Below, piece after piece: positions 54,777 through 63,666 of a stretch of DNA of 64,000 nucleotides (its first letter is position 1; every line of letters starts with the position of its first letter). A program made the translations under genes and the position numbers. Under the pieces are notes generated by a model. The model was not told the DNA's origin and searched no databases. It was given only the letters and a program-made list of their open reading frames with translations. The stretch is from Bacteroidales bacterium (lineage in GTDB: Bacteria > Bacteroidota > Bacteroidia > Bacteroidales > UBA3824), in assembly GCA_016286055.1 (NCBI GenBank), contig JAEERW010000005.1, positions 124,001 through 188,000 on the forward strand. Reading direction: 5' to 3'.

Positions 54777-57197
54777 ATGAAAAAATCACACCTTATTATA
54801 GTAGCACTATTTTTTGGGGCAACGGCACATGGTCAGAGCCTAAAAGCCGGATTTGAAAACTTATCAAAACAAAAATACGACGATGCCGCCAAGGTTTTTT
54901 CCAAAGCGCTCGACAAAGGGAACGAAACCTTAGCCGCTATGTACGGAATGGGACTCGTATACAACACACCTGAATATCAAGGCTTTAACTCAATTAAAGC
55001 ATTTCGTATGGTACGCAATGCCAACGACCGTTATGGAAGAGCCTCTGCAAATGTTAAGAAAGTCTGCTCCACTATTTATGGATTTGACGGCGAAACCATC
55101 AACGCCAAAATGAACGAAATAGCCAAGGCAGAACTCGACAAAATAATCAAAACCAACGCTCAACAAGATTACGAATGGTTTATCACCAACTATGATGGCG
55201 CCAACAACCAAGTAGCGGAGGCAAAAAAACGTCTTGCAGAATTACTGTGGCACCAAGTTGATAGCGCAGGTGTGTTTCGGGGTTACAAAAAATTTGCCGA
55301 CGACTATCCCGAATCAAAATACGCCGCCACAGCACTGAAAAAATACGAAGAAGGCTGGAAATCAATTTGCCGTGAATATTACAGCGAAGGCGAAATTCGT
55401 CAGATGCAGCGTTTTGCTAAACAATATCCCGACTACCCCTTTTACACCGAGAACGACAAACAAGATTTTGCCACCGCCGAAACGGCAGAAAAACTCATGC
55501 TTTACAGTCGTTACAACTCAGCATACGAAGAGTATTACAAAAAATATATCGACCAAGCCGCTCCCCTACCCCTTGCCTACGTGGCTCTATTGCGTATGAT
55601 TTCGCCATACTTGGATTTCGGACGTTGGACCGAAGCAGCAGATATTCTCAAAGAGTACCGCGACAAGTTTCCCAACTACGCAAGCGGAATCGACAAAACA
55701 ATTGCAATATTGAAAGAGAAATCAAACAAAACAGCATCCAAGTCGTTTAGTGCCAACATCAACACCGAAGGCGACGAATATGCGCCTGTGCTCACTGCCG
55801 ACGGTCGCACACTCTATTTTTGCGGACACGGACGCACCGACAACATAGGCGGAGAAGATATGTTCACATCGGTGAAACAGATCGACGGCACATGGAGCAA
55901 ACCCAGAGCAATGAATGAGTTTAACACTCCATTTGGCAACGAAGCGCCCCTGGCGGTAAGTCCCGACGGTAATATGCTGCTCATTTACAAAGACTCCAAC
56001 ATATATTTTGCAACTAAACGATATCAAGGATGGTCAGCAATGCAAAAAATGGAGGAACTAAACTCGATTAACGCTTGGGATGCCGACGCATCGTTTTCGC
56101 CCGATGGCAATGCTATTTTCTTCATCTCCGACCGACACGGCAATATTGGTCGCCACCATCCCCACGAAGAACTTTTTCATGGCTCACAATCGGGCAACAC
56201 AGATATTTATGTCTGCGTAAAAAAGAACGACGACACTTGGAGCGAACCTGTAAACCTCGGAAACGTTATCAACACACCCTTTGCCGAGCGTAGCCCTATG
56301 CTTGCTCCCGATATGAAAACCCTATATTTCAGCAGCGACGGACATTACGGGCTTGGTCGCTTGGATGTATTTATGAGTCAACGTCTTAACGATACATCAT
56401 GGACACAATGGAGCGAACCAGTAAACATCGGCAAAGAAATCAACACATCCGACAACGATTATAACTACGCCCTAATGCCCGATGGTAAGTCGGTGTTTTT
56501 CACTAAGTTTAGCAACAGCGGTAGCGACATTTGCATAGCAGAACTTCCCGAAGGCAAGCGCCCAAAAGCCGTGGCGTCAATATTTGGAAATGTAAAAGAC
56601 ACTCAGGGCAAATTTCTACCCGCATCTATCAAATGGGAAGACCTTGAAACTGGCGAAATTCTCGGAAATCTTCAATGCGACCCCACATCAGGACATTATT
56701 TTATAACACTTCCCGGCGGCAAAAACTATGGATATTTTGTTGAGCACCCCGGCTATTATCCCGTTAGCGGCAACCTCAACACCGCTAAATTATTAACTGG
56801 CAAAAACATAGAACACAATATCATAATGCACTCTATCGATGATATTCTCACAGGAAAAGTCTCTATCGTATTGAGCAACATATTCTTCAATGTTGACAAA
56901 GCCGATCTTAAATCAGAATCGTTCCCCGAACTCAACCGTCTTGCCACATTCTTAAAATCAAACCCATCGGCACGCCTCGAAATCTCTGGACACACTGATA
57001 GTCAAGGCTCAGAGCAACACAACAAATCACTTTCGGAGCAACGTGCACAATCGGTTAAAAACTATCTTGTAACCAAAGGTTGCAACACCGCCAACATCAC
57101 AGCCGTTGGATACGGAGCCTCAAAACCCGTAGCCGACAACGCCAGCGAAAAAGGCAGAGCAGCAAATAGAAGAGTGGAATTTAGGATATTGAAATAA
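54777..57197 (+). CDS. PorE-like TPR/PD40/OmpA outer-membrane protein
   Basis: An 806-residue protein: signal peptide (about 1-19, ending AHGQ), helical TPR-like region (about 20-310), PD40/WD40-type beta-propeller (about 320-600, repeated SPDG and LTADGRTLYF motifs), a carboxypeptidase-regulatory-like domain (about 605-685) and an OmpA-type peptidoglycan-binding domain at the C-terminus (ISGHTDSQGSEQHNKSLSEQRAQSV, VGYGASKPV, NRRVEFRI). This order is that of PorE, which anchors the type IX secretion machinery to peptidoglycan. OmpA-PD40 proteins of other roles share it, so the assignment is cautious. It is divergent from the ssb-gld operon (92 bases). Confidence 0.75.
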   Translation: MKKSHLIIVALFFGATAHGQSLKAGFENLSKQKYDDAAKVFSKALDKGNETLAAMYGMGLVYNTPEYQGFNSIKAFRMVRNANDRYGRASANVKKVCSTIYGFDGETINAKMNEIAKAELDKIIKTNAQQDYEWFITNYDGANNQVAEAKKRLAELLWHQVDSAGVFRGYKKFADDYPESKYAATALKKYEEGWKSICREYYSEGEIRQMQRFAKQYPDYPFYTENDKQDFATAETAEKLMLYSRYNSAYEEYYKKYIDQAAPLPLAYVALLRMISPYLDFGRWTEAADILKEYRDKFPNYASGIDKTIAILKEKSNKTASKSFSANINTEGDEYAPVLTADGRTLYFCGHGRTDNIGGEDMFTSVKQIDGTWSKPRAMNEFNTPFGNEAPLAVSPDGNMLLIYKDSNIYFATKRYQGWSAMQKMEELNSINAWDADASFSPDGNAIFFISDRHGNIGRHHPHEELFHGSQSGNTDIYVCVKKNDDTWSEPVNLGNVINTPFAERSPMLAPDMKTLYFSSDGHYGLGRLDVFMSQRLNDTSWTQWSEPVNIGKEINTSDNDYNYALMPDGKSVFFTKFSNSGSDICIAELPEGKRPKAVASIFGNVKDTQGKFLPASIKWEDLETGEILGNLQCDPTSGHYFITLPGGKNYGYFVEHPGYYPVSGNLNTAKLLTGKNIEHNIIMHSIDDILTGKVSIVLSNIFFNVDKADLKSESFPELNRLATFLKSNPSARLEISGHTDSQGSEQHNKSLSEQRAQSVKNYLVTKGCNTANITAVGYGASKPVADNASEKGRAANRRVEFRILK

Positions 57198-57270
57198 AAT
57201 TATTAATATTGCAAGTCAAAAAAAACACTCGATTACGATTTATTAAGGTAGTTATTTTTATCATAAAAAC

Positions 57271-59079
57271 ATGATAAACAACAAGTTGAATAATCATATT
57301 ATTACAATTACAGTATTGTATGTGGCGGCATTGATTTTTGTAATGTTTGGCATAGGCACAGAATGCTACCACATTATGCAGCATCCGGCGTTCCTAACCG
57401 ACTGGGATTATTTAAAAGACTTCTTGAAACAGCCAGGTGGATTGGGGGAATATCTTTCGCTATTTATAGAGCAGTTTTTCAATTCATATTTTGGCGGAGT
57501 GCTGCTAATTGGTGAAATATTATTGGCTGCTTGGCTGCTCAACAAACTCACAAACAAGATTTTCAATATTAATATCACCTCCAAATCGTTGCTGTGGCTG
57601 TTGCCTTTATTTGTATCGGTTATGTGCTTCAACAATATTTACTTTGCATTCCAGATATTATCACAATTTGTTATAATGCTGATAGTTATTAACATATTGC
57701 ATATTATTTCAGCAGAAAACAAATTGTATGTTTTAGCATTGGCGATAGGTGCAATTGCCGTTTACCATTTTTGCGGACCACTATACCTTTATTGTTTCAG
57801 TTTAAGCGAGATAATTATTGCGTTTGCAACTCGGAAACCAAACAAAATCATCATATCCTCGGTAGCATTAGCAGCAGCAACATTCTATCCTGCAATACTT
57901 TATCGATTTGTATTGGCTATCACTCCAAAATATATTTTCTACTATCCAGTATCGCAACGCGCAATTTTAGAGATGTTTCAACCTGTGATTTTCGCTTTCT
58001 ATATCATACTGCCATTATCAATTGTTATTCAATACTTTATCAACAAAAAAGAGAAACCTTTCAAATATTCACAGCACCTTTATTATGGCACAATTCTGTT
58101 AATGATAGTCGCCTTAATAGTTGTATATCAACAAAAAGAATTCAAACACCAACGTTTCGCCGCCAAAATCAGTTACGAAAGCGAATGTGAAAATTGGGAA
58201 TACGTTATAAACAAAAGTTTCAAATGTGGCTTTTACAACCGCACAGTAAATTTTTATTACAATCTGGCATTAGCCAAAACCTCCACCATGGGCAGGTATC
58301 TATTTGAATATCCTCAACTTTTGGGCAACGAGGCACTCACCATCGAAGAACCTCTTGCTGGCGATGTATGCTACCCTACCAGCACGCTCTATTTTCAAAT
58401 GGGACAGATTTCAAATTCGCTACGATACGCATACGAAAGCGCAATCTATTATCAAAATAGTCCATACATAATGCGGCGAATTATCGACTGCCTAATAATA
58501 TCCAACAGATTCTCCGAGGCTGAAATTTTCCTTAACCAGTTGAACCGCAATATGTTGGCTAAAAGTTTTGTTAAAGACCGACGCAGTTATATTGCAGGTG
58601 CGCGTAACAGTTTGATTACGGAAGAATTTGTACAATCCAAACAGAAAGAATCTGTAAAACGCGACTACATTATGTCGCCCGCATACCGCAATTATGAGCA
58701 ACTAATGCTATCAAACACCAACAATCAGGTGGCAACAGATTATATGTTGAGTTTCTGCCTATTAAACAACGACTTAGACAATTTTATCAACGTGCTTGTA
58801 TCTTCGCATTACAATCTTCAAAAACTCCCCAAACACTACAAGGAAGCGGTGGTGCTCTACTTGTCAAAAACACAGACACCCAATCCCAAAACCAACGAGA
58901 TAGTGATTGACAACGATACCAAAGCACGTTTCAACACGTTTACACAAATAGCCAGCAATGCTGGCAGCAACACCTACAACATCTTAAAACAAGATTTTTC
59001 TAACACATATTGGATGTATTACACATTTGACAATCCAATGCGAAAAAATATCAGTATTAAAAACAGCACCAAACAATGA
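57271..59079 (+). CDS. DUF6057-type polytopic membrane protein
   Basis: A 602-residue protein. The first 290 residues contain about eight membrane segments, beginning with a 20-residue helix near residue 10; the last 310 residues are soluble and helical, TPR-like. The stretch LTDWDYLKDFLKQPGGLGEYLSLFIEQFF is typical of the Bacteroidota DUF6057 family. A role at the inner membrane is likely, but function is unknown. Its stop overlaps the start of the next gene by 4 bases (ATGA), so the two proteins are translationally coupled and probably work together. Confidence 0.7.
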   Translation: MINNKLNNHIITITVLYVAALIFVMFGIGTECYHIMQHPAFLTDWDYLKDFLKQPGGLGEYLSLFIEQFFNSYFGGVLLIGEILLAAWLLNKLTNKIFNINITSKSLLWLLPLFVSVMCFNNIYFAFQILSQFVIMLIVINILHIISAENKLYVLALAIGAIAVYHFCGPLYLYCFSLSEIIIAFATRKPNKIIISSVALAAATFYPAILYRFVLAITPKYIFYYPVSQRAILEMFQPVIFAFYIILPLSIVIQYFINKKEKPFKYSQHLYYGTILLMIVALIVVYQQKEFKHQRFAAKISYESECENWEYVINKSFKCGFYNRTVNFYYNLALAKTSTMGRYLFEYPQLLGNEALTIEEPLAGDVCYPTSTLYFQMGQISNSLRYAYESAIYYQNSPYIMRRIIDCLIISNRFSEAEIFLNQLNRNMLAKSFVKDRRSYIAGARNSLITEEFVQSKQKESVKRDYIMSPAYRNYEQLMLSNTNNQVATDYMLSFCLLNNDLDNFINVLVSSHYNLQKLPKHYKEAVVLYLSKTQTPNPKTNEIVIDNDTKARFNTFTQIASNAGSNTYNILKQDFSNTYWMYYTFDNPMRKNISIKNSTKQ

Positions 59080-60533
59080 AAAACATATTTTGGATAATTA
59101 TATTATTGATAATCAGCGGTTGTGCAAAAGAGATCTCCAATTATACCAACGCAAGCACCAAACCCGCCATCTTTCCCGACTATACTGATATTGTAATACC
59201 AGTAAACATTGCGCCGCTCAATTTTAAAGCCGCAGACGGCACTCTTGAAATGGTGGAAATATCTACAAAACAAGGAGTTATAAAAGAATTTTGCAACAAT
59301 GGCAAACTAATTCTGGATATTTCGGAATGGAAAAATCTATTAAAAAACAACATTGGCGACACATTAAAATTTACAGTCTATATCACTGACTCTTTGGGCG
59401 TTTGCCGCAAATATCTACCTTTCTTTCAATTTGTTTCACCCGACAGCATAGACACTTACGTGGCTTATAGAAACATTGAAACTGGATATGTTTCATGGTC
59501 GAAAATGGGATTATACCAACGCTCCACCCAAACCTTTGATTGCGAGCCAATTATCGAAAATTCAGCAATAGACAAGGCGTGTATCAACTGCCACTCGTTT
59601 TGCAAGCAGAGTCCCGACAAAATGCTCTTTCACTCGCGAAAATTCAACCCGGGAACAACCATTCTTTGGGACGGCAAGTTGCAGAAATACAACACTAAAA
59701 CCGACTCAATTATTTCAGGCGGCGTTTATTCGTCGTGGAATCCAAACGGATACATCATCGCTATGTCGGTAAACAAGATAGGACAGCGTTTTCACAACGA
59801 TTTAAACAAACGCATCTACGTATCCGACAGCGAATCTGACGTAGTGATAATGAATATGAACACCGAAACTGTGAGCACCTGCAAGGCTCTCACTACCGAA
59901 AACCTTGAAAACTTTCCGGCGTGGAGTCCCGACGGCGGCACACTTTATTATATTAGCGCACCAAAACGTGCCGAAGGTGACGAAACCGACACATCGCTGC
60001 GTTACAGCCTTTTTAGTATAAAATACAACGCCGAAAACGACACTTGGGGCAATGTAGATACCCTGCTCACCGACAGTGCGGCAGGCGGCAGCATCACATA
60101 TCCAAAACCCTCGCCCTGTGGACGTTACATAGCCTACACTATGGGCGAAAGAGGATACTTTATGCCGTTTAACCAAGAATCTGACATCTGGCTACTCGAC
60201 TTGAAAAACGACACCATCTACCGTCCCGAAGGCATCAACAGCAATTCGTCGGAAAGCAACCACAATTGGAGTCACAGTGGCAAGTGGCTTGTTACCGGCT
60301 CAAAATATCCCGACAGATTATTCACAAAACCATATTTTGCACACTTCAATCCCGAGACTGGAACATTCGACAAGCGGTTTGTGCTTCCTCAGGAAGACCC
60401 CGACTTTTACGAACGCTACACCGCCAATTTCAACAATACGGACTTTATAACAGGCGAAGTACCTGCTTCGGAAATAGAAATTCGCGATGCTGTAAGAGGC
60501 GAATCTAAAAACGTGAAAGCAGGCGGAAAATAA
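59076..60533 (+). CDS. PD40/TolB-like lipoprotein with CXXCH motif
   Basis: A 485-residue lipoprotein: signal MKNIFWIIILLIISGC with Cys at 16, then an N-terminal domain (about 20-165), then CINCHSF (about 168-174), which has the CXXCH form of a haem c site, and beta-propeller (TolB/PD40) repeats (SWNPNGYIIAMS, SPDGGTLYYIS, SPCGRYIAYTMG). Only one CXXCH is seen, and a distal Met ligand cannot be assigned. It is translationally coupled to the DUF6057 gene. Whether it carries haem is unknown. Confidence 0.68.
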   Translation: MKNIFWIIILLIISGCAKEISNYTNASTKPAIFPDYTDIVIPVNIAPLNFKAADGTLEMVEISTKQGVIKEFCNNGKLILDISEWKNLLKNNIGDTLKFTVYITDSLGVCRKYLPFFQFVSPDSIDTYVAYRNIETGYVSWSKMGLYQRSTQTFDCEPIIENSAIDKACINCHSFCKQSPDKMLFHSRKFNPGTTILWDGKLQKYNTKTDSIISGGVYSSWNPNGYIIAMSVNKIGQRFHNDLNKRIYVSDSESDVVIMNMNTETVSTCKALTTENLENFPAWSPDGGTLYYISAPKRAEGDETDTSLRYSLFSIKYNAENDTWGNVDTLLTDSAAGGSITYPKPSPCGRYIAYTMGERGYFMPFNQESDIWLLDLKNDTIYRPEGINSNSSESNHNWSHSGKWLVTGSKYPDRLFTKPYFAHFNPETGTFDKRFVLPQEDPDFYERYTANFNNTDFITGEVPASEIEIRDAVRGESKNVKAGGK

Positions 60534-60549
60534 TCTGCCATTTTTTCGC

Positions 60550-60562
60550 TGACACTTTGTCA
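60550..60562. promoter_or_regulatory. Possible activator site TGACA-N3-TGTCA
   Basis: A perfect 13-base palindrome, 72 bases upstream of the sigma-54-like promoter at 60634. A second GACAT/ATGTC pair (60596-60600, 60615-60619) lies between. Both could be enhancer-binding-protein sites; the regulator is unknown. Confidence 0.35.
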
Positions 60563-60633
60563 TAGTAAATTTTACCTTCCATTTTATGCCGTTTTGACAT
60601 AAAAAACTGCCTATATGTCCGGTTTTTATGGTC

Positions 60634-60649
60634 TGGCACGGGGTTTGAA
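60634..60649 (+). promoter_or_regulatory. Sigma-54-like promoter of the 41-residue peptide gene
   Basis: TGGCACG, four bases, then TTGAA: the -24 element is perfect, and the -12 element keeps TTG and the right spacing but lacks the C of TTGC(A/T). The ATG is 99 bases downstream. Confidence 0.45.
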
Positions 60650-60748
60650 TATTGCTTTAACGAACAACAGAGCAGTCCGGCAATTGATACCGAACCCTAC
60701 TCCGCTAAATTAAATGTTTAACATTTTAAATTATAGGAGATTTTAACA

Positions 60749-60874
60749 ATGGGAAAAATCGGAAAAGTGCTTAAACCAAAACAGCACACAGAAAAACATC
60801 ACAAACACATAGCCGCTTACGAACAAAAAGAGATGGCATCTGCCGCACAAGCCGAAGAAAAACATAAAAAATAG
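60749..60874 (+). CDS. 41-residue His/Lys-rich small protein
   Basis: A 41-residue gene that starts with MGKIGKVLKPKQH and continues with KHHKHIAAYEQKEMASAAQAEEKHKK. It has six His and eleven Lys, no hydrophobic segment and no Cys. A strong AGGAGA at 60735-60740, eight bases before the ATG, is unusual in this phylum, and an upstream sigma-54-like promoter and a downstream terminator support a real, separately regulated gene. No family is recognised. Confidence 0.65.
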   Translation: MGKIGKVLKPKQHTEKHHKHIAAYEQKEMASAAQAEEKHKK

Positions 60875-60904
60875 CAGATTAGCATTACATAGACATTTAA
60901 AACG

Positions 60905-60935
60905 AATAGAGACGCACCGATGGTACGTCTCTATT
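60905..60935 (+). terminator. Terminator after the 41-residue gene
   Basis: AATAGAGACGCACC pairs with GGTACGTCTCTATT (one C-A mismatch) around a 3-base loop; a short T-rich stretch follows. Confidence 0.7.
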
Positions 60936-61078
60936 TGTTATTATTGAGTCATTATGCGGTTAATAATTCGCAAATTTTGCGAATTAAGTTTTAGGCATAG
61001 ATAAGAATGTTTCAATGATTATTTGTATATTGCAACTAATTCTAACAATTATTACAATCTCAATATATAATTCTCAAA

Positions 61079-61585
61079 ATGGAATCAAAAACAAAATTTC
61101 CATGGTGGTATACCACATTATTAGTAATAATATTAATAGAATCACCATTAATAATATGGTTCAGCGGTGGAATAGCACTTGGAGCGATGCTTGACAATGA
61201 CCTAAATGCTGTTAAATATCTAATTGCTCAAGGGATAATTGGATTAGGGGCCATCTTCGTTGCAGGATTTACATTTAAAAAGAAAAAAATATCAGCCATA
61301 TTTCTATTAATAATTTGGACATTAACGACATTACATATTGCTTTTTTACCAGAATTTCCCAAATTTGAATTTTCAAAATATTCATTAACACATATTTTAT
61401 TGATAATTCTCAACTCAATAATATGTATAGGTTTAGCAGCCGGTTTAGAAGATATCAAATGGACCAAAACAACCAATGAATCTAATGAAAACTCAACTAT
61501 TGCTCCCCCCAAAAAAACAACACAAATAATTTCTATTATACTATTGGTGATAATTTGTGTATTGTTGTTATTAGGAATATTCTGA
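61079..61585 (+). CDS. Small four-helix membrane protein, AT-rich
   Basis: A 168-residue protein with four hydrophobic segments (about 11-36, 48-66, 71-88 and 98-120) and a C-terminal one (about 148-167), separated by short charged loops. No motif or family is recognised. The coding sequence reads as visibly richer in A and T than its neighbours. It is flanked by terminators on both sides (60905-60935 and 61606-61637), so it is a single-gene unit. It could be a laterally acquired cargo gene. Confidence 0.6.
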   Translation: MESKTKFPWWYTTLLVIILIESPLIIWFSGGIALGAMLDNDLNAVKYLIAQGIIGLGAIFVAGFTFKKKKISAIFLLIIWTLTTLHIAFLPEFPKFEFSKYSLTHILLIILNSIICIGLAAGLEDIKWTKTTNESNENSTIAPPKKTTQIISIILLVIICVLLLLGIF

Positions 61586-61605
61586 TTTTTACACACTTAA
61601 CACAA

Positions 61606-61637
61606 AAAAAAGACGCGCCTCACAGCGCGTCTTTTTT
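61606..61637. terminator. Bidirectional terminator after membrane protein and nqrF
   Basis: AAAAAAGACGCGC pairs perfectly with GCGCGTCTTTTTT over a 6-base loop, with a T-run on each strand. Confidence 0.9.
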
Positions 61638-61658
61638 ATACTAAATTTATTCCTTACC

Positions 61659-62957
61659 CTATCCTCCAAAGTTGTCGAAGTGGATCATATTCTGTTCTAC
61701 TCCGAGGCTGTCGAGAAGGTCGATAACTGTCTTGGCCATCATCGGCGGTCCGCAGAGGTAGTACTCGATGTCTTCTGGGGCCTCGTGGGCTTTGAGGTAG
61801 GTGTCGCCCATAACAGGAGCGATGAATCCTGCTGTGTACTTAACGCCTTTTTCGTCGGCCTTCGGGTCGGGACGGTCGAGAGCAAGGTGGAAGTGGAAGT
61901 TGGGATACTCTTTTTCCAAAGCGAGGAAGTCTTCCATAAAGAATACCTCGTCTAATGCACGTGCGCCGTAGAAATAGTGCATTTCGCGGTCGCGTGTGTG
62001 GAGAGTTTTGAGCATATGCATAATCTGTGCGCGGAGAGGTGCCATACCTGCGCCACCGCCTACCCAGATCATTTCGCGTTTTGAGTCGAAAATCGGGTGG
62101 AAGTCGCCGTAAGGACCGCTCATTGTTACCACGTCGCCAGGTTTAAGCGAGAAGATGTATGTAGATGCGATACCACACGGAACATCTTGGAAACCAACCT
62201 GCGGTTTGGGTTTAAACGGCGGAGTGGCTATGCGGACAGTAAGGGTGATAATGTCGCCCTCGTCGGGATAGTTGGCCATAGAGTATGCGCGGATGGTTTC
62301 GGTGTCGTTTTTCTGATGGAGGTTGAAAAGACCGAATTTTTCCCACGCGGGAACGAACACCTTGCCTTCTTCGGCATTGTTGATAAGGTCGCGGTCAAAA
62401 TCGTTGTAGTTGATGTCGTATTTTGGGATTTTGATCTGAGCGTACGAACCAGGGATGAAGTTCATATGCTCGCCCGGAGGCAACTGCACCTTGAACTCTT
62501 TGATAAATGTGGCAACGTTCTTGTTTGAGATAACCTTGCACTGCCATTCCTTTACGCCGAGAACGCTCTCGGGCACCTTAATTTCCATATCGCCTTTTAC
62601 CTTCACTTGACATCCGAGACGCCAGTGGTCTTTGATTTGTTTGCGGGTGAAATGGGGCACTTCGGTGGGCGAAATCTCGCCGCCGCCCTGAACAACTTGG
62701 CATTTGCACTGTCCGCAAGAACCCTTGCCGCCGCAAGCCGACGGAAGGTAGATTTTCTCGGTAGAGAGAGTCTGCAACAGCGAACCGCCTTGTTCTACTT
62801 CAACCTCTTTATCACCGTTGATAGTGATTTTTACCTTGCCTGAGGGCAGAAGTTTTGCCTTTGCCACAAGCAGCAGGATAACGAGCAGCAATACTAATAC
62901 AAAAAATACTGCCACTGCCGTTCCTAATGTTGTTGAAAATATGTCTAATAAAATCAT
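61659..62957 (-). CDS. nqrF: Na+-translocating NADH:quinone reductase subunit F
   Basis: A 432-residue entry subunit. It has an N-terminal membrane helix (about 12-32), a [2Fe-2S] ferredoxin domain with Cys75, Cys81, Cys84 and Cys116 (spacing as in Vibrio NqrF), then an FAD domain (RAYSMANYP) and an NAD-binding domain (GGGAGMAPLRAQIMHM, YLCGPPMM), ending in HFDNFGG. NqrF accepts electrons from NADH and passes them through FAD and the iron-sulfur centre. It is the last gene of the operon, and a terminator follows. Confidence 0.96.
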   Translation of the reverse strand: MILLDIFSTTLGTAVAVFFVLVLLLVILLLVAKAKLLPSGKVKITINGDKEVEVEQGGSLLQTLSTEKIYLPSACGGKGSCGQCKCQVVQGGGEISPTEVPHFTRKQIKDHWRLGCQVKVKGDMEIKVPESVLGVKEWQCKVISNKNVATFIKEFKVQLPPGEHMNFIPGSYAQIKIPKYDINYNDFDRDLINNAEEGKVFVPAWEKFGLFNLHQKNDTETIRAYSMANYPDEGDIITLTVRIATPPFKPKPQVGFQDVPCGIASTYIFSLKPGDVVTMSGPYGDFHPIFDSKREMIWVGGGAGMAPLRAQIMHMLKTLHTRDREMHYFYGARALDEVFFMEDFLALEKEYPNFHFHLALDRPDPKADEKGVKYTAGFIAPVMGDTYLKAHEAPEDIEYYLCGPPMMAKTVIDLLDSLGVEQNMIHFDNFGG

Positions 62958-62994
62958 TTCTGTTGATTTTTTATAAGTTCGTAAAAATAGTCAG

Positions 62995-63636
62995 TTACAG
63001 TTTGATACCCATAAACGACATAAATGCAATTGCCATCAAACCGCAGACAATGAATGCGATACCAACACCTTTAAGAGGTGCGGGAACGTGAGAGTAAGAG
63101 ATTTTTTCTCTGATAGCGGCCATAAGAACGATAGCCAAAAACCAACCAATACCCGAACCCAAAGCATAAACAATAGCACTGCCTATACCAGTAATAGCCT
63201 TGGTATCAGAAGGATCGAGTTCGATACGCTGTTGCATAAAAAGCGAAGCACCCATAATAGCGCAGTTTACAGCAATCAAAGGCAAGAAAATACCCAACTG
63301 ACCATAAAGCGCGGGAGCGAACTTTTCAACAATCATTTCCACAAGTTGAACAATTGCCGCAATTACAGCGATGAACAAGATGAAAGAGAGAAAACTTAAA
63401 TCAACTTTTTCAAACCCTTCGCCCAACCAACTTAAAGCACCTTCGTTGAGAATACGAGTTTGAAGAAGATAGTTTACAGGAACAGTAATCAAGAGAACGA
63501 AAATAACTGCCGCGCCCAATCCTACTGATGTTTTAACGGTCTTAGAAACAGCAAGATAAGAACACATTCCAAGGAATGCCGAAAATATCATGTTGTCTAT
63601 AAAAATAGACCTTATAAATAAACTTAATGATTCCAT
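62995..63636 (-). CDS. nqrE: Na+-translocating NADH:quinone reductase subunit E
   Basis: A 213-residue polytopic subunit with six membrane segments. [15 protein letters not shown] and [17 protein letters not shown] include the paired cysteines that hold the intramembrane iron centre shared with NqrD. It forms part of the sodium channel and electron path of Na+-NQR. It follows nqrD (30-base gap) and precedes nqrF (37-base gap). Confidence 0.95.
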   Translation of the reverse strand: MESLSLFIRSIFIDNMIFSAFLGMCSYLAVSKTVKTSVGLGAAVIFVLLITVPVNYLLQTRILNEGALSWLGEGFEKVDLSFLSFILFIAVIAAIVQLVEMIVEKFAPALYGQLGIFLPLIAVNCAIMGASLFMQQRIELDPSDTKAITGIGSAIVYALGSGIGWFLAIVLMAAIREKISYSHVPAPLKGVGIAFIVCGLMAIAFMSFMGIKL

Positions 63637-63666
63637 GTTAAAACTGTGTATTTAAAGGTTCAACAA

